Of a stretch of DNA of 64,000 nt, positions 50,217 through 58,739 are shown piece by piece. Position numbers and translations under genes: made by a program. The DNA comes from Ostreococcus mediterraneus (lineage: Eukaryota; Chlorophyta; Mamiellophyceae; Mamiellales; Bathycoccaceae), in contig WMKK01000005.1 in assembly GCA_012295225.1 (NCBI GenBank), positions 803,404 to 867,403 on the forward strand, in the 5' to 3' direction. The notes below the pieces were generated by a model. The model did no database searches. It was given only the letters and a program-made list of their open reading frames with translations, and was not told the origin of the DNA. Position 1 is the first letter of the stretch; every line of letters starts with the position of its first letter.

Positions 50217-50600
50217 ATGAAGTTTTGTGTGCCCAAGCATGATTTTTGCCTGACGTTTCCGTGGGCACTCGTCGTCGGCGCGCTCGGCGTCGCGGGGTAC
50301 ATCGCGAAACGGTCGAAACCGAGCTTGATCTCTGGCTTAGTCATCGCTGGTGCGTTGTTGGCGTCCGGTGTGGCGAGCTTGAAATCATGGAGCGCTGGTC
50401 GATCGAGCGCGCCGTGGACGGCGAGTTCGGCGGCGACGACGGCGGCGTTGACGTACGTCATGATGAAAAAGTACACGGCTTCATACGCCATGTACCCGGC
50501 TGGGATCTTGGCGTTTGGTGGCGTGTTTATGTTGGCGTTCTACGCGAAGATTTTATTAATCAACGGCGGGAACCCGCCGAAGGAGTCCAAGACGGACTGA
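50217..50600 (+). CDS. TMEM14/FAX family membrane protein
   Basis: 127 aa from ATG 50217. Three to four hydrophobic segments: FPWALVVGALGVAGYIA (about 14-30), SLISGLVIAGALLASGVA (about 36-53), SSAATTAALTYVMM and AMYPAGILAFGGVFMLAFYA. The pattern GALGVAGYIAKRSKPSLISG is the TMEM14 (UPF0136) hallmark (G-x-x-G-Y-x-x-x-x-S-x-x-S-L-x-x-G). Members include mitochondrial TMEM14C (porphyrin transport) and plant plastid FAX proteins (fatty-acid export). Which one applies cannot be told. An in-frame ATG at 49959 would add 86 Arg/Ser/Thr-rich residues that could be a transit peptide, so the short form is not certain. Confidence 0.8.
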   Translation: MKFCVPKHDFCLTFPWALVVGALGVAGYIAKRSKPSLISGLVIAGALLASGVASLKSWSAGRSSAPWTASSAATTAALTYVMMKKYTASYAMYPAGILAFGGVFMLAFYAKILLINGGNPPKESKTD

Positions 50601-50761
50601 TGTGATACAAAGTAATCCACTAATCCACCCAGTCGGTCAAAACGCGGACGAGAGAGACAATATAATACTGTAGCAGTTTAATTTTATCTTACAAAGTTAG
50701 TAATCGCATCACATTCGTCGTTTTAGTGCAAAATTCACACAAGTCGCCCCGCTTTTCGTCT

Positions 50762-51298
50762 TTAACGCGTCTTTGACGTCGCGTATACAAACTGATTAAA
50801 GTCCATGGTCACCGAGCCTGACTTTTTTGCGTCAAACGACTGGAACACACGTCGCGCGGCGGTCAAAAAGAGCGATAAACCAATGTACTGGTCGACGCTC
50901 AAATCATTGCTACGATCGGGGTCGAACGCTCGGCACGCGTGCTTAATCGCCGTGGCGTCCACATCCCCGTATCCTTGATAAGCTAACGCCTCGAAGATTT
51001 CATCGCGGGACAACTTCCCCGTGCGCGACTTGTCAAAGTGCGAAAATGAATTTTGTGCATTCACCAAGAACTGGTGCACGGTTTTGTACTGCTCAAACGA
51101 TAGACGCGTTTCATCGCCCCCAGGAACTGCATGCATGCGCATCAAGAGCGCGACGGTTTGCAAAGAAAACACCAAGCCGCTCGCGGCGAGCGCGCGTTGC
51201 AGCTCCTTCGCCTCAATCGAGCCCGAACCATCCGCGTCCGCGGCGTTAAACGACTGTATGAGCTCGTAGTCATTCTGGTACGTGTATTCGTACGGCAT
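50762..51298 (-). CDS. Penta-EF-hand Ca2+-binding protein
   Basis: 178 aa. EF-hand loops are visible at DADGSGSIEAKE (about 21-32, canonical), a degenerate one near GDETRLSFEQYK, DKSRTGKLSRDE (about 89-100), DPDRSNDLSVDQ (about 125-136) and a final DAKKSGSVTMDF that lacks the last acidic ligand. The spacing and the FxxFDxxxxG core resemble PDCD6/ALG-2, sorcin and grancalcin. Such proteins dimerise through the fifth hand and regulate Ca2+-dependent membrane traffic. The usual Gly/Pro-rich N-terminal tail is missing. It is head-to-head with the SUN-domain gene. Confidence 0.8.
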   Translation of the reverse strand: MPYEYTYQNDYELIQSFNAADADGSGSIEAKELQRALAASGLVFSLQTVALLMRMHAVPGGDETRLSFEQYKTVHQFLVNAQNSFSHFDKSRTGKLSRDEIFEALAYQGYGDVDATAIKHACRAFDPDRSNDLSVDQYIGLSLFLTAARRVFQSFDAKKSGSVTMDFNQFVYATSKTR

Positions 51299-51458
51299 TG
51301 TGCGCTAAATCGACTCGCCTGTTCGCGTTCACGTCGCTCGTGTCAGTTGCACGTCCATCCGGAACGCGTGGTTCACCATCACGCGCGTTCACGCGTTCAC
51401 CCGCCGTCGTCGTCGTCGTCGTCGTCGTCATCCGTCGTCGTCATCCGTCATCCGTCAT

Positions 51459-51490
<32 letters not shown>

Positions 51491-51667
51491 TACCCCTTAC
51501 CTCTCAATCGTCGCGTCGTGCGTCACCCTTTGCGCGCGCGCGACGCACCACGTGGCGCCAAACCCAGTCGCGGCTCCATCGCCGCGGCGCCATCGCGCGT
51601 AAAAAGTCACCGACGACAGACGACGACGACGACAGACGACGACGAGGCGCGTCGCGGTGGACGCGCG
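51299..51667. promoter_or_regulatory. Divergent intergenic region with (GTC)n tracts
   Basis: 369 bp between the EF-hand and SUN gene starts. It contains two long GTC microsatellite blocks (about 51401-51429 and 51462-51490) separated by three atccgtc units. The reading frame of the SUN gene is open back through this region, but the translation is repeat-derived. Confidence 0.6.
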
Positions 51668-54280
51668 ATGGAGCCGCAGTCGTGGAGCGCGCGCGCGCGC
51701 GGGAGACGACGACGACGACGACCGTGGTGCGCGCGCGTCGTCTCGAGCGCGCTCGTGGCGTGCGCGATAATCGTCTTCGTGTCGGTAACGTCGGTGCGTG
51801 GGTTGGAGGATGATGACGGTGGTGGTGGAGCGACGACGACGGCGGCGACGACATCGACATCGACGTCGTCGGAGAGACGCGGTGGTGGTGAAGATGCGGT
51901 CACGAACAACAACGTCACGGTGACGAAGGAGTGTCCGCAGCCTGGAGACGTGGCGCACGAGAGCTCGTACGGCGCGGCGGCGTTGGAGTTTAGGTATGCC
52001 GTGCTCGGACACACGACTGTGGCGGAAGATATGTGTCGATGTTATCCATCGTTCGGGACAAAGCAGTCGATGACGCCCATCATCGTGGATGGCAAGGATA
52101 AAAAGGTGAAGAAGGAGCCTCGCCCGCCGTTGATTTCGCTGAGAGAGTACAAGCAGGACGTAGAGGAGAAGGTGGCTGCAAAGCGCGCAGAGGCTGAAGC
52201 GAAGAAGAAGAAGAAGAATCAAGGAGTAGAAACCGACCCGGCGCAAATCGAAGACGTCGCGGATAGCAAAGCTGCGGTGCCACCATCAAGCGATAACGCG
52301 TCGGTACCGGCGGCGCAAGACGGCGCCGGCGCAAAGTCGGTGGATTTAGACGCTTCGATTCCAAAGCCAGACGCGTCTAAGGGTGATAAATCGCACCACA
52401 AAGATGTGTTGGACAAAGAATCGCGCGCGCTGCCGACGACGGGTACCGAAGCTGAAGCGGTGGATAACAGTCAAGACCACCAGGTTAGCGATACGTCGGC
52501 GACGAGCGTCGATGGCGATAGAAATAATGACGGCGACGGTAGTGGTGATAGTGATGATGCTGTTGAAGTAGCCAAGGAGACAGTGAATGATGAAGCGGAT
52601 AACATGGCTGAGCTGGTGATAGAATCTGAACGATTAAAAAGCTCGGATGCAGAGCTGTACAATTACGCCGCCGGTTTCAACGGAGCAAAAGTTGTGTCTT
52701 CAAACAAAGACTCCAAGCACGCCAGTGCGGCACTCAAGGAGGATAAAGATGTGTATTACATCTCTCCATGCGCGTCTGAAAAGTTTGTTACGGTTGAACT
52801 CAGCGAAGAAGCGACGGTGACAGCCGTAGTTCTCGGCAACTTTGAGTTTCACTCATCTGGCGTCAAGGATTTTGAGATTTGGGGCACGGATGGGCATCAT
52901 TCAAACGAAGAAGGGTGGAAGCGTTTGTTACGTGGCCGCGCCGAAAACGTNCGCGAACTTCAAAAGTTCACGCTTCCATCCCCAACGTGGGTGCATTACG
53001 TACAAATCAGACTCATTGGCACGGGGCACGAAAATCAGCACTTTTGTACTTTGAGTTTACTTCGCGTGCACGGAAAGGATGCGAAAGAAACACTCAAAGA
53101 AGAAATGGAGCGCATGGAGGCGGAAGTTTTAGAGGTAGAACAATTACTTAGTAGCGACAAGTTGGACGACGGCGACGACGATGACGACGACGATGTCAGC
53201 AACCTCGAAGACGAAGACAAAGACAAAGACAAAGACAAAGACAAAGACAAAGACACGGACAAAGACGCCGACAACGCGGTGCGCAACAAACGCGACGATG
53301 TCGGCAACGTCACACGCGGTGCCAGTAACGAATCTGGTAGTTTGAAGACCTCTGGGCGACAAGGAGACGAGGGGATGCATAGAACGGGTGATGCCCGTAC
53401 TGCTGCGATTGATGATGAAACAGGTGTGTCGACGTCGTCTCACGATGTCGGCAAAACAGACGGGTCAGCAAGCACAAACTCTAGCGCCACTCAGCGTACG
53501 AGGGATGATGAGGAGAAGGCGGCGACGCCATCGCCCTCGTGGATTCAGCGAATTGTTGGTAAAGGCACCGCTGATAAACCCGAGAGCGAAAACGAAAGTG
53601 CTGACATGAAATCAGTCAACGCCACGCTGCCCACGGATTTCGTGATTGAGGTGAAGAATGCGACTGCGACGAAGAACGCGACGATAGCAAAGAATACTAC
53701 GGTAGGCGCAGCGAGTAACGCCACCGCTGTGGCGCCGGCAAAAAGCAAAGTATCGGGTACGGGTAGCGAAATTTCCAAAGGTGGCGGCGGTGAAAACGTT
53801 TTCAGGCTGTTGGCGCAGAAAATCAAGGATCTGGAATTGAATCAAAGCTTGCTCTCTCGCTACGTAGAATCGCTCAATGAAAGATACGGCGGTGCGTTGG
53901 AAGACTTTGGCAAAGAAATTGATGAAATTGAAGAGTCTGTGAGCAACTCCACGCAAGAGCTCGACGAGGCGACGGCGCGTTCACTAGCGAGCTCAAAAAC
54001 ATGTGACGACGCCGTGTCTCGCGTGAGCGCGCACGCCGAGCGACTGGTGAAATCCGCCGTCAACGAGCTCGAAGCCTATCGTAACGAGGTTGCTAAACGA
54101 GACACGGTGCTTGCGTTTGCACTCGCACTCACTGCAGGTGCACTGGTCGCATCTCGTCGAACGAACGGTATCGTCGAACGTATATTGAGTTCCATCGCCT
54201 CGGTCGCGTGCCTCGTCGTATGCGTCGCCTCGGTGCTCATCATCGCGCGCGCCAAGTTACGCGAAGGCGTGTACGCGTAA
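51668..54280 (+). CDS. Mid-SUN domain protein (SUCO/SLP1-like)
   Basis: 870 aa from ATG 51668. An Arg-rich start leads to a TM or signal anchor, VVSSALVACAIIVFVSVTSVRG (about 23-44). A conserved pre-SUN patch, CRCYPSFG, precedes a Lys/Glu/Asp-rich region. The SUN domain is at about 330-470: NYAAGFNGAKVVSSNKDSKH, YYISPCASEKFVTVELSEEATV, VLGNFEFHSSGVKDFEIWG, and WVHYVQIRLIGTGHENQHFCTL. A coiled-coil MERMEAEVLEVEQLL follows. An acidic Lys-Asp repeat (about 516-528) comes from a gacaaa hexamer. C-terminal coiled coils precede two TMs (about 816-860). This layout (SUN in the middle, TMs at the end) is the SUCO/Slp1 mid-SUN class, acting at the ER and nuclear envelope in membrane-protein folding or nuclear shape. 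Base 52951 is n, leaving one codon ambiguous. Confidence 0.88.
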   Translation: MEPQSWSARARGRRRRRRPWCARVVSSALVACAIIVFVSVTSVRGLEDDDGGGGATTTAATTSTSTSSERRGGGEDAVTNNNVTVTKECPQPGDVAHESSYGAAALEFRYAVLGHTTVAEDMCRCYPSFGTKQSMTPIIVDGKDKKVKKEPRPPLISLREYKQDVEEKVAAKRAEAEAKKKKKNQGVETDPAQIEDVADSKAAVPPSSDNASVPAAQDGAGAKSVDLDASIPKPDASKGDKSHHKDVLDKESRALPTTGTEAEAVDNSQDHQVSDTSATSVDGDRNNDGDGSGDSDDAVEVAKETVNDEADNMAELVIESERLKSSDAELYNYAAGFNGAKVVSSNKDSKHASAALKEDKDVYYISPCASEKFVTVELSEEATVTAVVLGNFEFHSSGVKDFEIWGTDGHHSNEEGWKRLLRGRAENXRELQKFTLPSPTWVHYVQIRLIGTGHENQHFCTLSLLRVHGKDAKETLKEEMERMEAEVLEVEQLLSSDKLDDGDDDDDDDVSNLEDEDKDKDKDKDKDKDTDKDADNAVRNKRDDVGNVTRGASNESGSLKTSGRQGDEGMHRTGDARTAAIDDETGVSTSSHDVGKTDGSASTNSSATQRTRDDEEKAATPSPSWIQRIVGKGTADKPESENESADMKSVNATLPTDFVIEVKNATATKNATIAKNTTVGAASNATAVAPAKSKVSGTGSEISKGGGGENVFRLLAQKIKDLELNQSLLSRYVESLNERYGGALEDFGKEIDEIEESVSNSTQELDEATARSLASSKTCDDAVSRVSAHAERLVKSAVNELEAYRNEVAKRDTVLAFALALTAGALVASRRTNGIVERILSSIASVACLVVCVASVLIIARAKLREGVYA
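53215..53252. repeat. (gacaaa)n hexamer in coding sequence
   Basis: About six copies of gacaaa encode a Lys-Asp repeat in the mid-SUN protein. The repeat preserves frame and is likely length-variable. Confidence 0.88.
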
Positions 54281-54531
54281 ATTCTAGCTCTATTTATTCA
54301 CGCATTGATCCCAATTGGGTATGAATGTGTGTGTTGATGATGTAATAATTCACATGCATGCATAGACTTCTAGTACGCTCGCGCGTCTGAATTAATGCTG
54401 TGTTTCGCTCTCGCGTTCACCGTGATGAAATTTGAAAATAAACGACTCTCGGCGTGATGGTCGTTGACGCCAGTCGTTTGCACACACCTCACCACCTCGC
54501 GCGTGAGCGCGGCGAGGACGAGCGGCGCGCG

Positions 54532-56190
54532 ATGGCGATGTCGATCGCGTGCACCGCGCACCCATCGGCGTCGGCGTCCGTCGGCGTTCCCGCGCGTCGT
54601 CGTCGCCCGTCGTCGTCGTCGTCGCCGCCCGTCGTCGTCGGCAGCGTCGTGGAATATTCAAACCGTCGCGGCCACGGGAAAAGAAACGAAGACGCGTGTT
54701 TGAAGACGACGGGCGTGCGGGGGGCGGTGACGACGCGCGCAGGACGCGGTGTCGTGGTCGTGTCGTCGTCGAGTGCGGACGCGGGGGCGGCGCCTCTGCA
54801 ACCGTCGTCGTCGTTCACCTCGAGCGTGTTCTTTGACGCCTCGCGCGAGGAAGCGGCGCAGCGGCGATACGCGATGACGTTCTCGATTTGTCTGGCAATG
54901 TTATCCGTAGGGATTGCGTGCGGCGCCATCGCGGGTGCGCTGGTGTACATTGAATCTGGAACGGTGTTAGGGACGCTGACGACGTCGGCAAAGGGTGCGG
55001 TCGTCGCCGCGCTCCCGCTCGGCGCAATGTTTGGATGCGTCGCGACGCCGGGTTTGAACGAATCATTTGGACGTCGTTTAGCGCTTACAATCGTCGACGC
55101 TGGATTCGTGGTGTCAGCGTTGCTCATGGCTACGGCGAGCACGATCGGACAAGTCACCATTGGGCGCTTTATTGCGGGCCTCGCTGTGGGCTTGGCGACG
55201 TCGATGTGTACGATGTACATTTCTGAATGCGCTCCGGCTAAAACGCGCGGTAAATACACCGGTCTGGCTCCTCTTTCGGTGACGGTCGGGTTACTGGTCT
55301 CTTTCGTCGCGTCGCTCGCGCTTTCGACGTTTACTGGCGGGTGGAGATACATGTTTGCACTCGCCGCCGTTCCAGCGTTGATTCAGCTCGCCGTCATTTT
55401 CGGCACCAGTTGGCTTCCTGAATCCCCTCGTTGGCTCGCTGAGCACTGTCGCGTAGGTGACGCCAAGGCGGTGTTGAATAAGCTTGGCCAGCGCGAAGTG
55501 GATGTGCATCTCATCGCTCTGAATGCAAACACGCGCCAGGCGATGCAGGTGTGGAACATGTTCAACGACACAAAGACGCGTACGGCGCTCGGCGTGGCGT
55601 CGCTCATGAACTTTATACAGCAAGCGTGCGGTATTAATGTCGCGGTCTATTACGCGCCAAAAATCTTAAGTGATCTCGGTTTCGATCGATCACACGCAAT
55701 TGCGCTCACTGCTGGTGTGAGTGTGATTCAAATCATCGCTGGCACGTGGCTGTCGAGGCGCATCGACACCGTCGGCCGCCGACCGATGGCCTTGGGAGGT
55801 ATTGCCGGCATTTCCACAGCGTTGGGCTTGCTGACGCTCAGTGTATCGCCAAATGTGTACTCGTACTTCATGACCGCCGCTGCCGCACCCTGGGTTGCTG
55901 TATTCGCGATTCTGCTTTTCCGCGTCGCGTTTAGCGTCAGTCTCGGCCCAGTGCCATACATCGTGACGAGCGAAGTATTCCCACAGCGTGCGCGCACCGT
56001 CGGCGTGAGTGTGGCTACGGCGTGCCAGTGGATAATGAATGCGCTCGTGACTTTCACATTTTTGAGAATGCGTGAGTTATGGAGTGCACAGGGCGTGTGG
56101 CTGATGTACTTGGGCGTGAGCGTCGTAGCGCTCGCGGTGGTCTATCGCGTGCTTCCGGAAACCACTGGCGTCGAACTTGAATCGCTTTAA
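54532..56190 (+). CDS. MFS sugar transporter, plastidic glucose translocator-like
   Basis: 552 aa from ATG 54532; alternatives are 54457 and 54538. The first 75 residues are Ser/Arg/Ala-rich and resemble a plastid envelope transit peptide. Twelve TMs follow from about 115. Signatures: GRRLALTIVD after TM2, RFIAGLAVGLATSMCTMYISECAPAKTRG (sugar porter motif), LPESPRWLAE at the central loop, FIQQACGINVAVYYAPKI (TM7, the QQxxGxN hexose motif), RRPMALGG and VFPQRARTVGVSV, ending in LPETTGVELE. The N-terminal transit plus hexose motif fits the plastidic glucose exporter (pGlcT) that releases sugars from starch breakdown. Confidence 0.85.
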   Translation: MAMSIACTAHPSASASVGVPARRRRPSSSSSPPVVVGSVVEYSNRRGHGKRNEDACLKTTGVRGAVTTRAGRGVVVVSSSSADAGAAPLQPSSSFTSSVFFDASREEAAQRRYAMTFSICLAMLSVGIACGAIAGALVYIESGTVLGTLTTSAKGAVVAALPLGAMFGCVATPGLNESFGRRLALTIVDAGFVVSALLMATASTIGQVTIGRFIAGLAVGLATSMCTMYISECAPAKTRGKYTGLAPLSVTVGLLVSFVASLALSTFTGGWRYMFALAAVPALIQLAVIFGTSWLPESPRWLAEHCRVGDAKAVLNKLGQREVDVHLIALNANTRQAMQVWNMFNDTKTRTALGVASLMNFIQQACGINVAVYYAPKILSDLGFDRSHAIALTAGVSVIQIIAGTWLSRRIDTVGRRPMALGGIAGISTALGLLTLSVSPNVYSYFMTAAAAPWVAVFAILLFRVAFSVSLGPVPYIVTSEVFPQRARTVGVSVATACQWIMNALVTFTFLRMRELWSAQGVWLMYLGVSVVALAVVYRVLPETTGVELESL

Positions 56191-56270
56191 AGCGAGTGTG
56201 TATTATAAGTACTTTTCGTAATACGATCTAAAAAACTATCTAGAAAATACGTTCTACTTTGAAAATCAAA

Positions 56271-57530
56271 TCAACTGCGCTGAATACTCGGGTCGCGGCA
56301 TCGTTCGTGCACCGCGTCGATGGCTAGCAGAGTTTCTGCGCTCAACACTACGGATGGTTCAAAGGCGTCAATGTTCTCCCTCAACTGTTCCATTGATGTC
56401 GCTCCAATAATCGTACTCGCCACGTACGAACGCGTTTTACACCACGCCAAGGAGAGCGTCGTGAGCGACATTCCCGCTTCGTCGGCGATTTCCTTGTACG
56501 CCGCCGTCGCCTCTTGAGACTTTTCGTTAAGGTAGCGCTGATGAAACCCATACTTTTCGTATTTCACCAGGCGCGAATTTGCGGGCGTCGCACCGTTGAG
56601 ATATTTTCCCGTCAGCGCTCCACCACCGAGTGGCGTCCAGGGTAACAAGCCAATGTCATAATTGGACTCTGCGCACGCTTCAGCCAATTCCGTTTCAAAG
56701 GAGCGATGCAACAAGCAAAATGAATTCTGAATCGACACTGGCCTCGGCACACCAAGCTCATCCGCCGCTCGCACAAACTCGCACACGCCAAACGTTGACT
56801 CGTTAGACAAGCCGTAGTGCTTGATTTTACCCGCCGCAATAAGCTCCCCCAAGGCTTCCACCGTTTCGCGAATGGGCACGTCGTCTGCCCTTTCCATTTC
56901 CGGAACGTACTCGGGTGATCCATAAAACGCGCCTATAGGCACATATCGGTCGGGCCAATGCAGTTGATATACGTCAATGTAATCAGTTTGCAATCGTCGC
57001 AAACTAGCGTCACACGCCTGCAACACCGACGCCTTATCCAGTCGAGCAATCGCGTCGCCGTCGCCGCCATCGCGGTTGTTTACAATTTTTGCGGACGCCC
57101 CGTACCCAGCAATTTTGGTCGCGATGACGACTTGCGAACGTATGGTCGGATTAGCTCGTAACCACGTCCCAATGTACTCTTCCGTCGTCCCTGGCTGCCA
57201 AGAAGGATCACTCATCGGCACCGGGTACATCTCCGCCGTGTCGATAAAATTCACTCCGCGCTCCTTCACCGCGTAGTCGAGTTGCGCGTGCGCGTCTTGT
57301 TCGGTGTTTTGCACGCCCCACGTCATCGTCCCTAAGCACACGTCCGTAACCTCCAAACCCGAATGTCCGAGTCGCCGCTTCGGCAGCGCACCCGTCGTCG
57401 TCGTCGTCGTCGTCGTCGTCGACCGCACGCAACGGCGTCGGCTGGCGGGTGGCCGCCACCGTCGCTCGGTACCTCGCGCCATCGTCGTCGTCGTCGTCGT
57501 CCCCATCGCCGTCGCCATCGCCGTCGTCAT
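56271..57530 (-). CDS. Aldo-keto reductase, Tas-like
   Basis: 419 aa. Residues 1-50 are Thr/Arg/Ala-rich, a probable organelle transit peptide swollen by acg repeats. The TIM-barrel core starts LPKRRLGHSGLEVTDVCLGTMTWG. The catalytic tetrad is in place: Asp and Tyr in FIDTAEMYP, Lys in VIATKIAG, His in YQLHWPDRY. NADP-binding elements are seen at IIGATSMEQLRENI. The GTTEEYIGTWL insertion and order are those of the E. coli Tas / plant plastid AKR group. Substrate is unknown; small aldehydes or quinones are common. The GTC tract at about 57390-57420 encodes poly-Thr. Confidence 0.88.
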   Translation of the reverse strand: MTTAMATAMGTTTTTTMARGTERRWRPPASRRRCVRSTTTTTTTTTGALPKRRLGHSGLEVTDVCLGTMTWGVQNTEQDAHAQLDYAVKERGVNFIDTAEMYPVPMSDPSWQPGTTEEYIGTWLRANPTIRSQVVIATKIAGYGASAKIVNNRDGGDGDAIARLDKASVLQACDASLRRLQTDYIDVYQLHWPDRYVPIGAFYGSPEYVPEMERADDVPIRETVEALGELIAAGKIKHYGLSNESTFGVCEFVRAADELGVPRPVSIQNSFCLLHRSFETELAEACAESNYDIGLLPWTPLGGGALTGKYLNGATPANSRLVKYEKYGFHQRYLNEKSQEATAAYKEIADEAGMSLTTLSLAWCKTRSYVASTIIGATSMEQLRENIDAFEPSVVLSAETLLAIDAVHERCRDPSIQRS

Positions 57531-57776
57531 GAACGCGTCAATGCGATGCTCGGTGTTGACTGGCGTGCGTGTTCACGTCCGCACGTCCGCACGTCGTCGT
57601 CGTCGTCGTCGTCACCGGTGCGTGGTCGTCTGCAGTCGTCGTGCGCCTCGTTTCGACGCGGCTGAACATTTTAGGGCATGCGGGCTTAGGGTTTACGTGC
57701 CTTTTCACGACTGCCTCAGGCTTGCTGCCGAGCCCCGCGTGCGTCAACGCGCGACGCGGGCGTGCACGCGCGAGCG

Positions 57777-58625
57777 ATGGTGACGATGACGATGCGCTCG
57801 ACGATGCGTGCGAACGCGTTCACACGCGCTCGCGACGTCGCGCCTCGCGCGCGCACACGCACACGCGCGCGCGCAACGGTGGCTGTGGTGAGACGTGTGA
57901 TGGTGACGTCACGGGAAGATGGCACGCGAGGCGTGCGCCGCGCGGTGCAGACGCCGCGCGCCGGACCACGAGCGAACGCGCGCACCGTGACGTGTCGAGT
58001 GACGTTCGACCCCGACGCCGACACTGAAGCATCGCCAGAGGCGTTTGAGTTGAATTTGGGGCGACTCGCGATGCTCGGCTTTTTCAGCGCCACGCTCGGC
58101 GACGTGCTGACGCGAGGAGATGGTCCAATTGAGCAGCTTGCGCGCGAAGAAAGTTTCATCGCCCGTCACGTGAACCCAATCGAGCTCGCACGTGATGCGC
58201 TCGAAGTCGCGGGATTCTACGTCGAGTCTGTCGTTCTCGTATGGGCTCTCTTAGGCGGCGTGTTGCTTCTCGGCGTCTCGCAAGGCTTGCGTAACCCGAT
58301 AAAGACGGTGTCTGGCAAGAGCGCCAAACAGCGCGCAGAAGTGGTGAAGAATGAAATCGTTAAAGCGTACGAAGTCAATGTGCGCGAGCAAAAGCCATAT
58401 GAATTGTTTAATGGAAGGCTTGCCATGCTCGGCACGACGTTTGCGTTCATCGGCGACGTCGAAACCGGTGGCTTAGGACCTCTCGAACAGGTTAACAGCG
58501 AGCTTGGGATTCCAGTTTTGGACGAGGAAATCTTCGCAGTGGTTTTCTTGCTTGGCGTGACGTTTAATGTCGTGAGCACTGGTGTAACAGCCGTACGACG
58601 GGCGTACGCGAAAGGGCGCGAGTAA
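57777..58625 (+). CDS. PsbS-like four-helix LHC-family protein
   Basis: 282 aa from ATG 57777. A basic Arg/Thr/Ala-rich transit region covers about 1-65. The mature part is an internal duplication. Repeat 1 has FELNLGRLAMLGFFSATLGD (LHC helix motif with E and R), RGDGPIEQL, then a second helix, VESVVLVWALLGGVLLLGV. Repeat 2 has YELFNGRLAMLGTTFAFIGD, GLGPLEQVNSELGIPVLDEE, then EEIFAVVFLLGVTFNVVSTG. Two ELxxGRLAMLG helices plus two others, with an acidic loop LNxExGIPxxExE after each, is the PsbS arrangement; PsbS senses lumen pH in photoprotection. It is also possible that this is another LIL/ELIP-type protein. The first repeat's acidic loop is more divergent. Confidence 0.65.
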   Translation: MVTMTMRSTMRANAFTRARDVAPRARTRTRARATVAVVRRVMVTSREDGTRGVRRAVQTPRAGPRANARTVTCRVTFDPDADTEASPEAFELNLGRLAMLGFFSATLGDVLTRGDGPIEQLAREESFIARHVNPIELARDALEVAGFYVESVVLVWALLGGVLLLGVSQGLRNPIKTVSGKSAKQRAEVVKNEIVKAYEVNVREQKPYELFNGRLAMLGTTFAFIGDVETGGLGPLEQVNSELGIPVLDEEIFAVVFLLGVTFNVVSTGVTAVRRAYAKGRE

Positions 58626-58739
58626 ACCCAGCGGCGGCGCGGCGCTTCATTTTATTGTACCACGAGTATTAACTCGATTGTAAACCATGATTCTTTGCAC
58701 ATTATATTACACTACGTACAGTACGCGCAACATATAATC

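Noticed and set aside
51131-51667. N-terminal extension of the SUN-domain frame
   Set aside because: Runs through GTC repeats and antisense to the EF-hand gene; the ATG at 51668 precedes a proper signal anchor.
54489-55352. 287-codon minus-strand frame
   Set aside because: Antisense to the sugar transporter, whose signature motifs are clear.
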